Of a stretch of 64,000 nt of DNA, positions 28,729 to 38,443 are shown in pieces; within the stretch, counting starts at the first letter, position 1, and each line of letters opens with the position of its first letter. Source of the DNA: Gilvimarinus agarilyticus (GTDB taxonomy: Bacteria > Pseudomonadota > Gammaproteobacteria > Pseudomonadales > Cellvibrionaceae). The translations under genes and the position numbers were made by a program. Location of the stretch: assembly GCF_000832015.1 (NCBI RefSeq), contig NZ_JXCJ01000001.1:563825-627824 (forward strand), in the 5' to 3' direction. The notes beneath the pieces are model-generated. The model was given only the letters and a program-made list of their open reading frames with translations, was not told the DNA's origin and did no database searches.

Positions 28729-30114
28729 TTAAAAAAACGTGAAGCCAACCTGAAAGAGTTTTTCGATATCGCGAATGTGCTTTTTGTTGAGTAGAAACAC
28801 AATGACGTGATCCCCCGACTCTACCACCACATCATCGTGGGCGATGATCACCTCACTGCCCGACTCCGTATCGCGCACGATGGCGCCAATATTGGCTCCC
28901 TGAGGTAGGTCGATGTCCTCCAGCGCGCGGCCGACGACCTTGGATGAATTTTTGTCGCCATGGGCAATAAGCTCTATGGCCTCGGCGGCTCCGCGCCTTA
29001 GTGAGTACACACTCACCATGTCGCCGCGGCGCACGTGTGTCAGCAGGCTGCCGATGGTAGTAGTCTGTGGCGAGATGGCAATATCGATGTCGCCGCCCTG
29101 CACTAAGTCGACGTAAGCCGGGTTGTTAATTAGCGCCATAACCTTGCGCGCGCCCAACCGTTTGGCCAGCATCGATGACATGATATTGGCTTCATCATCG
29201 TTGGTTAGTGCTAAAAACACATCCGTGTCTTCGATGTTTTCGTCGCGCAGTAAGTCTTGGTCAGAGGCGCTGCCACCGAGCACAATGGCGCGCTCCAGGT
29301 GTTCGGATAAATGCTCGGCGCGCTGTTTGTTGTGCTCGATGACCCGCACGTTATAGCGACCCTCGAGTTTGCGAGCGAGCCGCATGCCGATATTGCCGCC
29401 GCCGGCGATAATGATGCGCTTGTAGGCGGTTTCCATGCGGCGCAGCTCACTGATAACGGCACGGATATCGTTTTTACCGGCCAGAAAAAACACTTCATCG
29501 TCGGCTTCGATAACGGTGGAGCCGGTGGGCATAATCGCCCGCCCACGGCGGTAAATGGCCGCCACCCGGGTATCCACCGAGGGCATATGCTCGCGCAAAA
29601 AGCGCAGCTCCTGGCCGATAAGCGGGCCGCCATGATAGGCCTTGACCGCCACCAACTGTACTTTACCTTCCGCAAAATCCAGTACCTGTAGGGCACCTGG
29701 GGTTTCGATGAGGCGAAAAATATAATCTGATACCAGCTGCTCGGGGCTGATCAGCACATCAATGGGAATAGCGTCGTTGCAAAACAGTTTGTTGTTGGTG
29801 AGATAAGCGGTGGCTCGTACCCGGGCGATTTTGGTGGGGGTGCGAAACAAACTGTGCGCTACCTGACAGGCGATCATGTTGGTTTCGTCGTTGTTGGTGA
29901 CCGCCACCAGCATGTCGGCGTCCTCAACGCCGGCCTGAACCAAGACGTCGGGGTGCGAGCCGGCGCCGTTCACCACGCCGATATCCAGCCGGTCGCGCAG
30001 TTCGCGCAGGCGGGCGTTGTCGGTATCGATGATGGTAATGTCGTTCGATTCGCTGGCGAGGTTTTCTGCCAAGCTTGCGCCCACCTGCCCCGCACCGAGA
30101 ATAATAATTTTCAT
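28729..30114 (-). CDS. trkA: Trk system NAD-binding regulatory subunit
   Basis: Cytoplasmic gating subunit of the Trk potassium transporter. It contains two RCK modules, each with a Rossmann NAD-binding start: [20 protein letters not shown] and, near the middle, [20 protein letters not shown], each followed by a TrkA-C domain. I use the ATG at 30114, which begins exactly at the family N-terminus; a longer frame to 30168 adds 18 residues of no family resemblance. The resulting 461 residues match the normal length. Confidence 0.96.
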   Translation of the reverse strand: MKIIILGAGQVGASLAENLASESNDITIIDTDNARLRELRDRLDIGVVNGAGSHPDVLVQAGVEDADMLVAVTNNDETNMIACQVAHSLFRTPTKIARVRATAYLTNNKLFCNDAIPIDVLISPEQLVSDYIFRLIETPGALQVLDFAEGKVQLVAVKAYHGGPLIGQELRFLREHMPSVDTRVAAIYRRGRAIMPTGSTVIEADDEVFFLAGKNDIRAVISELRRMETAYKRIIIAGGGNIGMRLARKLEGRYNVRVIEHNKQRAEHLSEHLERAIVLGGSASDQDLLRDENIEDTDVFLALTNDDEANIMSSMLAKRLGARKVMALINNPAYVDLVQGGDIDIAISPQTTTIGSLLTHVRRGDMVSVYSLRRGAAEAIELIAHGDKNSSKVVGRALEDIDLPQGANIGAIVRDTESGSEVIIAHDDVVVESGDHVIVFLLNKKHIRDIEKLFQVGFTFF

Positions 30115-30195
30115 AAACCTGCCAGGTTTGTCCGTAACGATTGGTGCGGGCTGAACGCCGCAAGGCAAACTTTACCGCTTTTAGTCGCCACTTGG

Positions 30196-31500
30196 CTACG
30201 CTGGGCCGGTTTTTCTCAAGCGCGCGTAGTAAAAGCCGTCGTGTCCGTCCGGTTGTGGTAGCAGTTGGCGGCCATGGCGTTGGGGTTGGCCCCAGGTGGC
30301 AGAGATGGGCTCCTCGCGGGCACTCTCAGTACGCGCCAAAAAGGCCTCAATAACGTCGCAGTTTTCGGCCGGTAAAGCCGAGCAGGTGGCGTACAGCAAG
30401 ATACCGCCCTCGGCCAATGTGGGCCACAGGGCATCCAACAGCTCGCCCTGCAGCGCGGCCAAACGGACGATGTCATCGGGTGTGCGCAGCAGCTTAATAT
30501 CGCTGTGACGCCGCACTATCCCGCTGGCCGAGCAGGGCGCGTCCAGTAAAATCCGGTCAAACGCTTCGCCATCCCACCAATCGTCCGGGCGTGTGCCGTC
30601 GCCGGCAAGGGTAGTAGCGGTCACTTGCAGCCGGGTTAGGTTGTCGCTGACGCGGGCTAGGCGGCGCTCTTCCAGATCGAGCGCCACCATCTCGGTCAGT
30701 GCCGGCTGGCTCTGTAGCATATGGCCGGTCTTACCGCCCGGCGCGGCGCAAGCGTCCAGTACTCGCTGGCCGGGTGCTAGCTCAATTAACGGGGCGGCCA
30801 GCTGGGCGGCTTCGTCCTGCACGCTTAGTAGGCCCGCGTTAAAGCCGGGCAAGCCGGTGGGATTACAAGCTTGCTCGAGGGTAATGCCTGCTGCGCTGTA
30901 GGGGCAGGGCTGCGCCGCGATCGATTCGGCGGCCAACTGGGCGAGATAATCCTCGCGCGAGCACTGATTGAGGTCGACCCGGACGGTAAAAGGCGGATGG
31001 GCGTTATTGGCGGCGATTATCTGATCGACGCTGTCAGGCCACGCCTGGGTATAGGCGTCCAGCAGCCAGCGCGGGTGCGAACTCTTAAATTCTGGGTTGT
31101 CGGCTAGCGTCTCACGTAAAACCTCGCTGCCGCGCTGAAATCGGCGCAGTACACCGTTTATCAACTTAGTCGCCCAGGGCTTTTTCAGAATGCGTGCTCC
31201 GGCGACGGTTTCACCGATGGCGGCGTGATCGGGAATGCGCGTGTACTCCAGCTGGTACAAACCCAGCAAAAGTAGCGCGGTAATGTCGCTATCTTTGCTG
31301 CGTAGGGGTTTATCGAGCAATTGCCTCAGGTAGGCGTTTAGCCTGGGGTAGTAGCGCATCGTGCCGTAGCACAGCTGCTGCACCAGCGCGCGGTCGGGCT
31401 CGCTAACTTTGCTCTGCCACACCGGCAGTGCGCTGGACAGTGAGCCTTTGCCGCGCAGCAGCTCGGCGAGGGCCCGGGCGGCGGCAACCCGGGGCTTCAA
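30196..31500 (-). CDS. rsmB: 16S rRNA m5C967 methyltransferase
   Basis: SAM-dependent RNA methyltransferase (Fmu/Sun family) of 434 residues. An N-terminal NusB-like domain comes first; the catalytic half holds the SAM motif LDACAAPGGKTGHML, the first active cysteine in DAPCSASG, and YATCSALPAEN with the second. The start is a TTG at 31500 overlapping the fmt stop as TTGA, which together with the family-like N-terminus KPRVAAARAL supports it and indicates coupling to fmt. Confidence 0.96.
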   Translation of the reverse strand: MKPRVAAARALAELLRGKGSLSSALPVWQSKVSEPDRALVQQLCYGTMRYYPRLNAYLRQLLDKPLRSKDSDITALLLLGLYQLEYTRIPDHAAIGETVAGARILKKPWATKLINGVLRRFQRGSEVLRETLADNPEFKSSHPRWLLDAYTQAWPDSVDQIIAANNAHPPFTVRVDLNQCSREDYLAQLAAESIAAQPCPYSAAGITLEQACNPTGLPGFNAGLLSVQDEAAQLAAPLIELAPGQRVLDACAAPGGKTGHMLQSQPALTEMVALDLEERRLARVSDNLTRLQVTATTLAGDGTRPDDWWDGEAFDRILLDAPCSASGIVRRHSDIKLLRTPDDIVRLAALQGELLDALWPTLAEGGILLYATCSALPAENCDVIEAFLARTESAREEPISATWGQPQRHGRQLLPQPDGHDGFYYARLRKTGPA

Positions 31501-32468
31501 AGGGTTGCCTCTGGCTGCATAAACTCGTCACCCACACTGAATAAATTGGCATTGCCGCGCAGTAGGTCGGCCACGGGTAACGCGCGTTTGCCGGGCAGCT
31601 GCAGCTGGGTGAGTTGCAGCGAGCCGGTGCCGCAGGAAACGCGCAGGTAATCACTGCCAATCGCTACGATGCTGCCGGGTGCCGCGTCGGTCGTCGGGCC
31701 AATATCTGCCTGCCAAACCCTGATGCGGGTATCGGGTGCCTTTTGCGGGCGACAAAACGCCACCGGGAATGGGTTAAAGGCGCGAATTTTCTGCCCGAGG
31801 TGCTCGGCGCTTTGGTGCCAGTCGAGTTCGGCCTCGGCTTTGCTGATTTTGGGGGCGTAATTGCTGAGCGCGTCGTCTTGCGCCTCGGCAATGGCGGAGC
31901 CGCTGGCCAGTTGCGCTAAGGTGTCACTCAGCGCAGGGCGACCCAAGGCCTGTAATTTGTCGTGCAGGCTGCCGCCGGTATCCTCTGGGGTAATGGCGCA
32001 GCTAACTTTGTTGAGCATAGCGCCGGTGTCCAGGCCGACATCCATTTGCATAATGGTGACCCCGGACTCTGCATCGCCCGCTTCAATGGCGCGCTGAATG
32101 GGCGCCGCGCCGCGCCAGCGTGGTAATAAAGAGGCGTGCACATTAATACAGCCAAGCCGAGGGGTATCCAGCACGGCTTTGGGTAACAGTAGGCCGTAGG
32201 CAACCACCACCATAACGTCGGCGTTGTAGCTGGCCAGCAGTGCCTGGGCATCGGCACCTTTTAGGCTTTGGGGTTGGTGTACGGGTATATCTGCGGCTAG
32301 AGCGCGCTCTTTTACTGGGCTGGGTTTAAGCTTTTTGCCGCGCCCGGCGGGGCGATCGGGCTGGGTGTAGCAGGCCACCACGTGGTGGGGGCCGGTGATC
32401 AGAGTGTCCAGATGCGCGGCGGCGAACTCTGGGGTGCCGGCAAATATGAGGCGCAGCGGTGCGGTCAT
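31497..32468 (-). CDS. fmt: Methionyl-tRNA formyltransferase
   Basis: Transfers formyl from 10-formyl-THF to initiator Met-tRNA. The 323-residue protein opens RLIFAGTPEFAAAHL and carries the catalytic INVHASLLPRWRGAAPIQ block with Asn and His, and DVGLDTGAML with the catalytic Asp. The ATG at 32468 has AAGGA upstream. It follows def by 60 bases and overlaps rsmB by 4 bases, the usual gammaproteobacterial order. Confidence 0.97.
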   Translation of the reverse strand: MTAPLRLIFAGTPEFAAAHLDTLITGPHHVVACYTQPDRPAGRGKKLKPSPVKERALAADIPVHQPQSLKGADAQALLASYNADVMVVVAYGLLLPKAVLDTPRLGCINVHASLLPRWRGAAPIQRAIEAGDAESGVTIMQMDVGLDTGAMLNKVSCAITPEDTGGSLHDKLQALGRPALSDTLAQLASGSAIAEAQDDALSNYAPKISKAEAELDWHQSAEHLGQKIRAFNPFPVAFCRPQKAPDTRIRVWQADIGPTTDAAPGSIVAIGSDYLRVSCGTGSLQLTQLQLPGKRALPVADLLRGNANLFSVGDEFMQPEATL

Positions 32469-32528
32469 GGAGTTCCTTAATGGTAGACGGTTGATGGCGA
32501 GCCGATAACTCGAGCGGCTCGCCGTCCG

Positions 32529-33035
32529 TTAGGCGCGGGCGCGATGTTGTTTTTCGAGCTTTTTACGAATGCGCTGGCGTTTGATCTGAGAAATATAGTC
32601 GACAAATAGCTTGCCGTTTAAATGATCCAGCTCGTGCTGAATACACACGGCCAATAATCCGTCGGGGATCAGCTCGAAGGGTTTACCGTCGCGGTCGAGC
32701 GCATTCACTTTAACCTCGGTGGGGCGGTCAACGCTTTCGTAAAAGCCGGGCACCGAGAGGCAGCCCTCATCGTAGGGGGCCTGATCTTCGCCCAGCACGG
32801 TGACTTCAGGGTTAATCAGCACCAGAGGCTGATTTTGATCCTCTGATATGTCGATGACTACGATACGCCGGTGCACATTGACCTGGGTGGCTGCGAGGCC
32901 AATACCCGGGCAGGCGTACATGGTCTCGAACATATTGTCGATTAACTCGCGTACGCTGTCGTCGACGGTCTCGACTGGCTTAGCAATGGTACGCAGGCGA
33001 GGGTCTGGAAACTCAAGTATTTCTAATAGGGCCAT
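32529..33035 (-). CDS. def: Peptide deformylase
   Basis: Metal-dependent deformylase of 168 residues acting on nascent proteins. All three family motifs are present: [16 protein letters not shown] with the metal-binding Cys, and QHELDHLNG with the HExxH site. It heads the minus-strand run def-fmt-rsmB-trkA-trkH and is divergent from the LysM gene across 168 bases. Confidence 0.97.
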   Translation of the reverse strand: MALLEILEFPDPRLRTIAKPVETVDDSVRELIDNMFETMYACPGIGLAATQVNVHRRIVVIDISEDQNQPLVLINPEVTVLGEDQAPYDEGCLSVPGFYESVDRPTEVKVNALDRDGKPFELIPDGLLAVCIQHELDHLNGKLFVDYISQIKRQRIRKKLEKQHRARA

Positions 33036-33203
33036 AAGCTTTGTGACAAACTTCTAGTAAAAGGGTAACAACCGCTGCTAACATGATGATCGCACAGGAA
33101 TTACCCTGAGGTTAGATGCGTCTAGCGATTCGCTTCGCCAGATGCAGTAAGCTATTATAACGACTAAACCGCTCAGGGCCGAACAAAAACAGGATCGGTT
33201 TCT

Positions 33204-34247
33204 ATGAAAAAAATGATTTTTGCTGTTCTGGCGCTGTCGTTGTCGGTCGCCAGTCTATACTCTTGGGCCGAATCGGCGGCCTTCAAGTCTGATTCACCGG
33301 ATGAGTATGTCGTTGTGAAAGGCGACACACTGTGGGGCATCTCGGATATGTTTTTGGAGTCACCCTGGATGTGGCCCGAGATTTGGCACGCCAATCCCGA
33401 CATTGATAACCCGCATTTGATCTTCCCCGGTGACGTGGTCCGCTTGGTGTATATCGACGGCCAGCCGCGTTTAACGGTAGATCGCACCGTACGTATGGCA
33501 CCTGGCGGCGATGCTAAGCTAAAGCCCACCATTCGTGTGATGCCTCTGGAAGAGGCGATTCCGGCGGTTCCGCTGGATAAGATCGCCACCTACCTGTCGC
33601 GCTCGCAAATTGTAATGCCCGATGAGATTGAGGGCTCGCCTTATATGTTGGCCGGCCCCGAGCGCCGTCTGATTGTGGGTAAAGGCGACGTTGGTTATGC
33701 GCGCGGTACCTTTGATGACGAGATCGACAACTACAACATCTATCGCGAAGGCGAAAAATTTGTCGATGAAGAAACCGATGAGCTGCTGGGCATCCACGCG
33801 TTAGGTGTGGGCGGGGCCCGGGTCGATAACGTGCAGGGCGAGGTCGGCACCTTGATGATCACCCGCTCGTACGAAGAGATTCGCGCCGGCGACGTGCTGT
33901 TGCCAGCCCGCGAGCGCTCGGTTGACTCCATTTTTTACCCCAGTGCGCCAGACTTTCCTATTGAAGCCGAGATTCTGGCGGTTGAAGGCGGTGTCACTAA
34001 GATCGGTAAAATGGACATTGTGATTGTCAGTAAGGGTGATCGCGACGGCGTTCAGGTGGGCAACGTGTTTCAGGTGTATGTGCGCGGTGAGCTGGTTGAC
34101 GACCGGGTAGCCGGAGAGCGCATTCAGCTGCCCGATGAGCGCGCTGGTTTGGCGATGGTGTTCAGCACGTTCGACAAACTTAGTTTTGCCATTGTGATGG
34201 AGGCTACCCGGCCGATGGCTGTGGGCGATGCCTTGCGCAACCCTTAA
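33204..34247 (+). CDS. Secreted LysM-domain protein
   Basis: A 347-residue exported protein. A signal peptide covers about residues 1-23 (ending SWA). A LysM peptidoglycan-binding domain follows directly: YVVVKGDTLWGISDMFL and WPEIWHANPDIDNPHLIFPGDVVRL. The rest (about 270 residues) is a conserved beta-rich region of unknown role. A protein of this kind lies between def and dprA in Pseudomonas and relatives, so it is a conserved neighbour rather than an accessory gene. The ATG at 33204 has AGGA upstream. Function is probably at the cell wall; no catalytic motif is seen. Confidence 0.9.
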   Translation: MKKMIFAVLALSLSVASLYSWAESAAFKSDSPDEYVVVKGDTLWGISDMFLESPWMWPEIWHANPDIDNPHLIFPGDVVRLVYIDGQPRLTVDRTVRMAPGGDAKLKPTIRVMPLEEAIPAVPLDKIATYLSRSQIVMPDEIEGSPYMLAGPERRLIVGKGDVGYARGTFDDEIDNYNIYREGEKFVDEETDELLGIHALGVGGARVDNVQGEVGTLMITRSYEEIRAGDVLLPARERSVDSIFYPSAPDFPIEAEILAVEGGVTKIGKMDIVIVSKGDRDGVQVGNVFQVYVRGELVDDRVAGERIQLPDERAGLAMVFSTFDKLSFAIVMEATRPMAVGDALRNP

Positions 34248-34264
34248 TATTTTTTGATACACGC

Positions 34265-34286
34265 GGCGCTCCAGTCCTGGGGCGCC
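34265..34286 (+). terminator. Hairpin between LysM gene and dprA
   Basis: GGCGCTCCA at 34265-34273 and TGGGGCGCC at 34278-34286 pair with one wobble around a GTCC loop in the 55-base gap. There is no T-run, so it is a weak terminator or attenuator candidate. Confidence 0.35.
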
Positions 34287-34302
34287 CCATAGCAAGGATG
34301 CT

Positions 34303-35427
34303 GTGACTATGGATGGTCAAACCTCTCTCGCTTCACTTCTTACTTTATTACGCCTGCCCGGTCTCGGGGCAACAACCTACTGCGATTTGCATCGCCACTT
34401 TGGCTCGGCAACGGCTATTTATCGCGCCGATACCGCGACGCTTAGGCCTTGGCTGGAACCCTCGAGCCTGCAACTGCTGCAGCGGGTTCGCGATGACGCA
34501 GCGCACGAGTGGCATCAGGCTGTTGCCCGGGAGTTAGAGTGGCTCGGCGAGCACCCGGACGTACGGCCGGTCGAGTGGGGCGCGGAGGAGTACCCGGCGC
34601 TGCTGGCGCAAATTGCCTGTGCTCCGGCGCTGTTATACGTTAGGGGCGCGCTTGATGCCATCGAGCTGCCGCAACTGGCGATTGTCGGCTCGCGCAACCC
34701 AAGCTCTGGTGGGCAGAGCAACGCCCACGAGTTTGCCCGCTATCTGGCCGGGGGTGGTTTTGCCATTACCAGTGGCTTGGCGTTGGGGGTGGATGCCTGT
34801 GCTCACCGCGGTGCACTGGATGCTGGGGGTGTAACCATAGCCGTTCTGGGGACCGGTATTGATCGGGTGTATCCCGCGCGTCATCGCAGTTTGGCGGCCG
34901 AGATTTTAGACAAAGGCGGCGCTTTAGTGTCCGAGTTTCCTCTGGGTACCGGCTCTAGTGCCAGCAACTTTCCCCGGCGCAATCGTATTATCAGTGGTTT
35001 AAGCCTCGGCACGCTGGTGGCTGAGGCCGCGGTTAAAAGCGGCTCGCTGATTACTGCGCGCTACGCGCTGGAGCATGAGCGGGAAGTATTTGCGATTCCC
35101 GGATCGATTCATAACCCTATGGCAAAAGGTTGTCATGCTTTGATTAAACGCGGCGCAAAGCTCGTTGAATCGGCCACGGATATCGTCGAAGAACTCGGTG
35201 GTGCGCTGGCGTTTAAGTCGCAACAGCTCGGCGGGTCAGCGCCCGATTGCTCGCACCTGTCTGCTCAGCAGCGCCAGTTGCTGGAGCTGGTGGGTTATGA
35301 TCCGGTGAGCCTCGATACCCTGTGCCAGCGCAGCGCACTGGAGCCGGGGGCTCTGGCGGCAGAGCTGATGACGCTCGAGCTCGAGGGCTTGGTGAGCCAA
35401 ACCGGCAGTCTTTACTGCCGCTGTTAA
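34303..35427 (+). CDS. dprA: DNA-processing protein A (Smf)
   Basis: Loads RecA onto incoming single-stranded DNA during natural transformation; also present in species not known to transform. The 374-residue protein shows the Rossmann-like core: AIVGSRNPSSGGQ, ITSGLALGVDACAHRGAL, VLGTGIDRVYPARH, SEFPLGT and FPRRNRIISGLS, then a C-terminal winged-helix-like domain. Length is normal for the longer Smf forms. It follows the LysM gene after 55 bases and is convergent, with a 6-base gap, with a small membrane-protein frame. Confidence 0.95.
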   Translation: MTMDGQTSLASLLTLLRLPGLGATTYCDLHRHFGSATAIYRADTATLRPWLEPSSLQLLQRVRDDAAHEWHQAVARELEWLGEHPDVRPVEWGAEEYPALLAQIACAPALLYVRGALDAIELPQLAIVGSRNPSSGGQSNAHEFARYLAGGGFAITSGLALGVDACAHRGALDAGGVTIAVLGTGIDRVYPARHRSLAAEILDKGGALVSEFPLGTGSSASNFPRRNRIISGLSLGTLVAEAAVKSGSLITARYALEHEREVFAIPGSIHNPMAKGCHALIKRGAKLVESATDIVEELGGALAFKSQQLGGSAPDCSHLSAQQRQLLELVGYDPVSLDTLCQRSALEPGALAAELMTLELEGLVSQTGSLYCRC

Positions 35428-35433
35428 CGACCG

Positions 35434-35583
35434 CTATCGGGGTTGTGCGGTGCGCTGCTCCAGCGCGCCGGCGGCCCGGGTGTCGGCTTGGATGTGGCGG
35501 TAGGCGTAGCGCCCGAGATACCCCGCCATGACTAAGATGGCGGCTACGGTGGCAAGGCTCAGTAATAACACGGCGTCGATCAT
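35434..35583 (-). CDS. Small single-span membrane protein
   Basis: A 49-residue frame beginning MIDAVLLLSLATVAAILVMA, one membrane helix (about residues 3-22), then a basic, polar tail. I place the start at the ATG at 35583 because a GGAGA ribosome site stands 8 bases upstream; the frame itself stays open to 35679. No family is recognised. Its upstream region contains a perfect FNR-type box at 35671-35684, 88 bases before the start. A weak -10-like CAAGAT at 35644-35649 would put that box close to position -41. It could be an oxygen-responsive small membrane protein. Coding status is plausible but not proven. Confidence 0.5.
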   Translation of the reverse strand: MIDAVLLLSLATVAAILVMAGYLGRYAYRHIQADTRAAGALEQRTAQPR

Positions 35584-35670
35584 GGCATAGTCTCCGGTTA
35601 AAGGTTGTGGCGACGGGTTCAGCGTCGCCGTTACGCTAAGACCATCTTGCCCCAGCCGAAAAACAGCGCC

Positions 35671-35684
35671 TTGATTCAAATCAA
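35671..35684. promoter_or_regulatory. Perfect FNR/Anr-type box
   Basis: TTGATTCAAATCAA equals the FNR/Anr consensus TTGAT-N4-ATCAA at all ten fixed positions. It lies between the divergent small membrane gene (start 35583) and the leader frame/tsaC-hemF genes (35795 and 35926). The site is symmetric, so it could act in either direction. hemF is Anr-controlled in Pseudomonas aeruginosa, which supports a real regulatory role. Confidence 0.6.
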
Positions 35685-35703
35685 ATCTGCCTTGGAATAT
35701 TTC

Positions 35704-35724
35704 TACAAATGGACAACATTTGTA
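35704..35724. promoter_or_regulatory. Palindromic operator candidate
   Basis: TACAAATG at 35704-35711 and CATTTGTA at 35717-35724 are perfect 8-base arms with a 5-base spacer. The left arm contains TACAAA, a possible -10 element for rightward transcription about 30 bases after the FNR box, so a repressor here could block that promoter. The cognate regulator is unknown. Confidence 0.4.
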
Positions 35725-35794
35725 CGATTAGCGCGTGAGAATCTTGTCAGTGGCGGGTTGTTACTGTAAGTTTGCCCGTTTTTCCTGCTAGGTA

Positions 35795-35929
35795 ATGAGC
35801 ATGAGTAGGCCGTTTGTTGCGATTTTAATGGGGTTAGGCGCTGCGTCTCAGCCGCATCGGGGTTTGATCGCCGCTAGCCTCAGCATTACCGAGCTGTGTC
35901 ACAACGGTTTGCGAGTAGGTAGCCTGTGA
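35795..35929 (+). pseudogene. Short coupled frame before tsaC, PurE-like N-terminus
   Basis: An open frame of about 44 codons starting at ATG 35795 or 35801 and ending in TGA at 35927-35929. It overlaps the GTG start of tsaC as GTGA. It begins MSRPFVAILMG, which resembles the N-terminus of PurE (AIR mutase), normally followed by a conserved serine/aspartate-rich loop, but here the sequence diverges at once. In Vibrio and relatives purE and purK lie between dprA and the tsaC homologue, so this may be a deletion remnant of purE-purK, or a short leader peptide that feeds ribosomes into tsaC. The ribosome site is weak (AGGTA). Confidence 0.35.
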
Positions 35930-36495
35930 GTGAGACAACAGTAGCACACGAGCTTGAGGCAGCCGCCCAGGCGGCACAAGCTGGTGGAGTTATCGCCTAC
36001 CCCACTGAGGCCGTGTGGGGCCTGGGGGTAGACCCGGCCAACTCCCAAGCCATCGAGCGCTTACTGGCACTGAAGCAACGTGAGCGCGCCAAAGGGGTGA
36101 TTTTAATCGCCGCCAACCTAGCGCAAGTTGAACCTTGGTTAGCACCCCTAACGGGGTCTGAACGGGCGCGGCTCGAGGCCAGTTGGCCGGGGCCGGTAAC
36201 CTGGCTGGTACCCAATCGCGGGCAGGCATCGAACTGGGTAACCGGCGACTTTGACACTGTCGCTCTGCGGGTTACGGACCACCCGGTGGCACGGGCGCTG
36301 TGTTTAGCGTTTGGCGGCCCTTTGGTGAGTACCTCTGCTAACCCTCAGGGGCAAGAGCCGGCCCGCACACGTGACCAAGTGACCGGGTATTTTGGCGACC
36401 GGCTGCAGGCAGTTGCCCCCGGGCAAGTGGGTTCGCGCAACCAGCCGTCCGAGATTCGCGACCTGCAAACCGGTAGAATACACCGTCCCGGCTAA
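35926..36495 (+). CDS. tsaC: L-threonylcarbamoyladenylate synthase
   Basis: Makes threonylcarbamoyl-AMP from threonine, bicarbonate and ATP for the t6A37 modification of tRNAs decoding ANN codons. The 189-residue protein is the short single-domain YrdC type: VIAYPTEAVWGLG near the N-terminus, KGVILIAANL and the STSANPQG motif. The start is a GTG at 35926 overlapping the stop of a short upstream frame. hemF and aroE follow on the same strand, the same order as in Pseudomonas. Confidence 0.95.
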   Translation: MSETTVAHELEAAAQAAQAGGVIAYPTEAVWGLGVDPANSQAIERLLALKQRERAKGVILIAANLAQVEPWLAPLTGSERARLEASWPGPVTWLVPNRGQASNWVTGDFDTVALRVTDHPVARALCLAFGGPLVSTSANPQGQEPARTRDQVTGYFGDRLQAVAPGQVGSRNQPSEIRDLQTGRIHRPG

Positions 36496-36496
36496 C

Positions 36497-36524
36497 GGCC
36501 CGGTGCTTATTTGGCACCGCGGCC
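36497..36524 (+). terminator. Hairpin between tsaC and hemF
   Basis: CGGTGC (36501-36506) and GCACCG (36514-36519) pair around TTATTTG, with outer GGCC arms at 36497-36500 and 36521-36524, followed by TTTGAT. It could attenuate transcription from tsaC into hemF or be a partial terminator. Confidence 0.4.
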
Positions 36525-36534
36525 TTTGATATAA

Positions 36535-37476
<942 letters not shown>

Positions 37477-37553
37477 TAACAATAATCGAAAAGCGTAAAC
37501 GTTCGGTAAACTTTCTCTGGTAGGTTTGCCGCTCGTTGACCAATAGGTACCCC

Positions 37554-38390
37554 ATGAGTGATACATACGCCGTATTCGGCAACCCCATAGTTCAGAGTAA
37601 GTCACCTGTTATTCACCGTCAGTTTTGCGAGCAAACCGGTGAAGATATGACTTACACCAAGCAGCTGGTAGCAGAGGGTGATTTTAACATCGCTGCCAAT
37701 GCGTTTTTTAAAGACGGTGGCCATGGCTTAAACATCACTGCACCTTTTAAGCAAGATGCTTTTGCCTACGCCACAAGCTTAACCGAACGCGCCCAACGCG
37801 CCGGAGCCGTTAATTTATTGACCCGTCAGGTCGATGGCTCGGTGACCGGTGATACCACCGACGGTGTCGGCATGATTAACGATATGCTTAACCTGGGCTG
37901 GGAACTGTCGGGCAAGCGGGTTTTGGTACTGGGCGCCGGTGGCGCGGTACGTGGCGTGTTGGAACCTTTGTTGGGGCAAAACCCCGTTGAGCTTTGTATT
38001 GCCAATCGTACCGCGAGTAAAGCGGAGGAGTTGGCGCGGGACTTTCACGATTTGGGTTCGGTGGCTGGCTCTAGCCTTGAAGCATTAGCGGGCAAGCAGT
38101 TTGATGTGGTGATTAACGGCACCTCAGCAAGCTTGCACGGCAGTTTGCCGCCTTTACCCGATGACTTGCTGGCCCCTAATGCAGCTTGTTACGACATGAT
38201 GTACGCCGCTAACCCGACCATTTTTATGGACTGGGCCACTGAACATGGTGCCACAAAAGTAGCCGATGGTTTGGGGATGTTAGTGGGCCAAGCTGCGGAA
38301 TCTTTTTACGCCTGGCGTCATATTCGCCCTGAGGTAGTACCTGTTATTACGCAGTTGCGGCGTAAAATGAGTGATGCAAAAAATAAGTAG
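37554..38390 (+). CDS. aroE: Shikimate dehydrogenase
   Basis: NADPH-dependent reduction of 3-dehydroshikimate in aromatic amino acid synthesis. The protein (278 residues from the ATG at 37554) begins YAVFGNPIVQSKSPVIH, has the catalytic Lys in NITAPFKQDA and the nucleotide loop VLGAGGAVRGV. I prefer ATG 37554, preceded by AGG at a normal distance, over a TTG at 37536 that would add six residues. It follows hemF by 77 bases and ends before a strong hairpin shared with the convergent chitinase gene. Confidence 0.96.
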   Translation: MSDTYAVFGNPIVQSKSPVIHRQFCEQTGEDMTYTKQLVAEGDFNIAANAFFKDGGHGLNITAPFKQDAFAYATSLTERAQRAGAVNLLTRQVDGSVTGDTTDGVGMINDMLNLGWELSGKRVLVLGAGGAVRGVLEPLLGQNPVELCIANRTASKAEELARDFHDLGSVAGSSLEALAGKQFDVVINGTSASLHGSLPPLPDDLLAPNAACYDMMYAANPTIFMDWATEHGATKVADGLGMLVGQAAESFYAWRHIRPEVVPVITQLRRKMSDAKNK

Positions 38391-38408
38391 AAAACCTTCC
38401 TAAAAAAT

Positions 38409-38434
38409 AACACCCGCCGCGGACGGCGGGTGTT
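38409..38434. terminator. Rho-independent terminator, aroE/chitinase
   Basis: AACACCCGCCG at 38409-38419 and CGGCGGGTGTT at 38424-38434 form a perfect 11-base stem with a CGGA loop. On the minus strand it is followed by TTATTTTTT, a classic T-tract, so it ends the chitinase transcript. It also lies just after aroE. Confidence 0.85.
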
Positions 38435-38443
38435 AGCGTGCCG

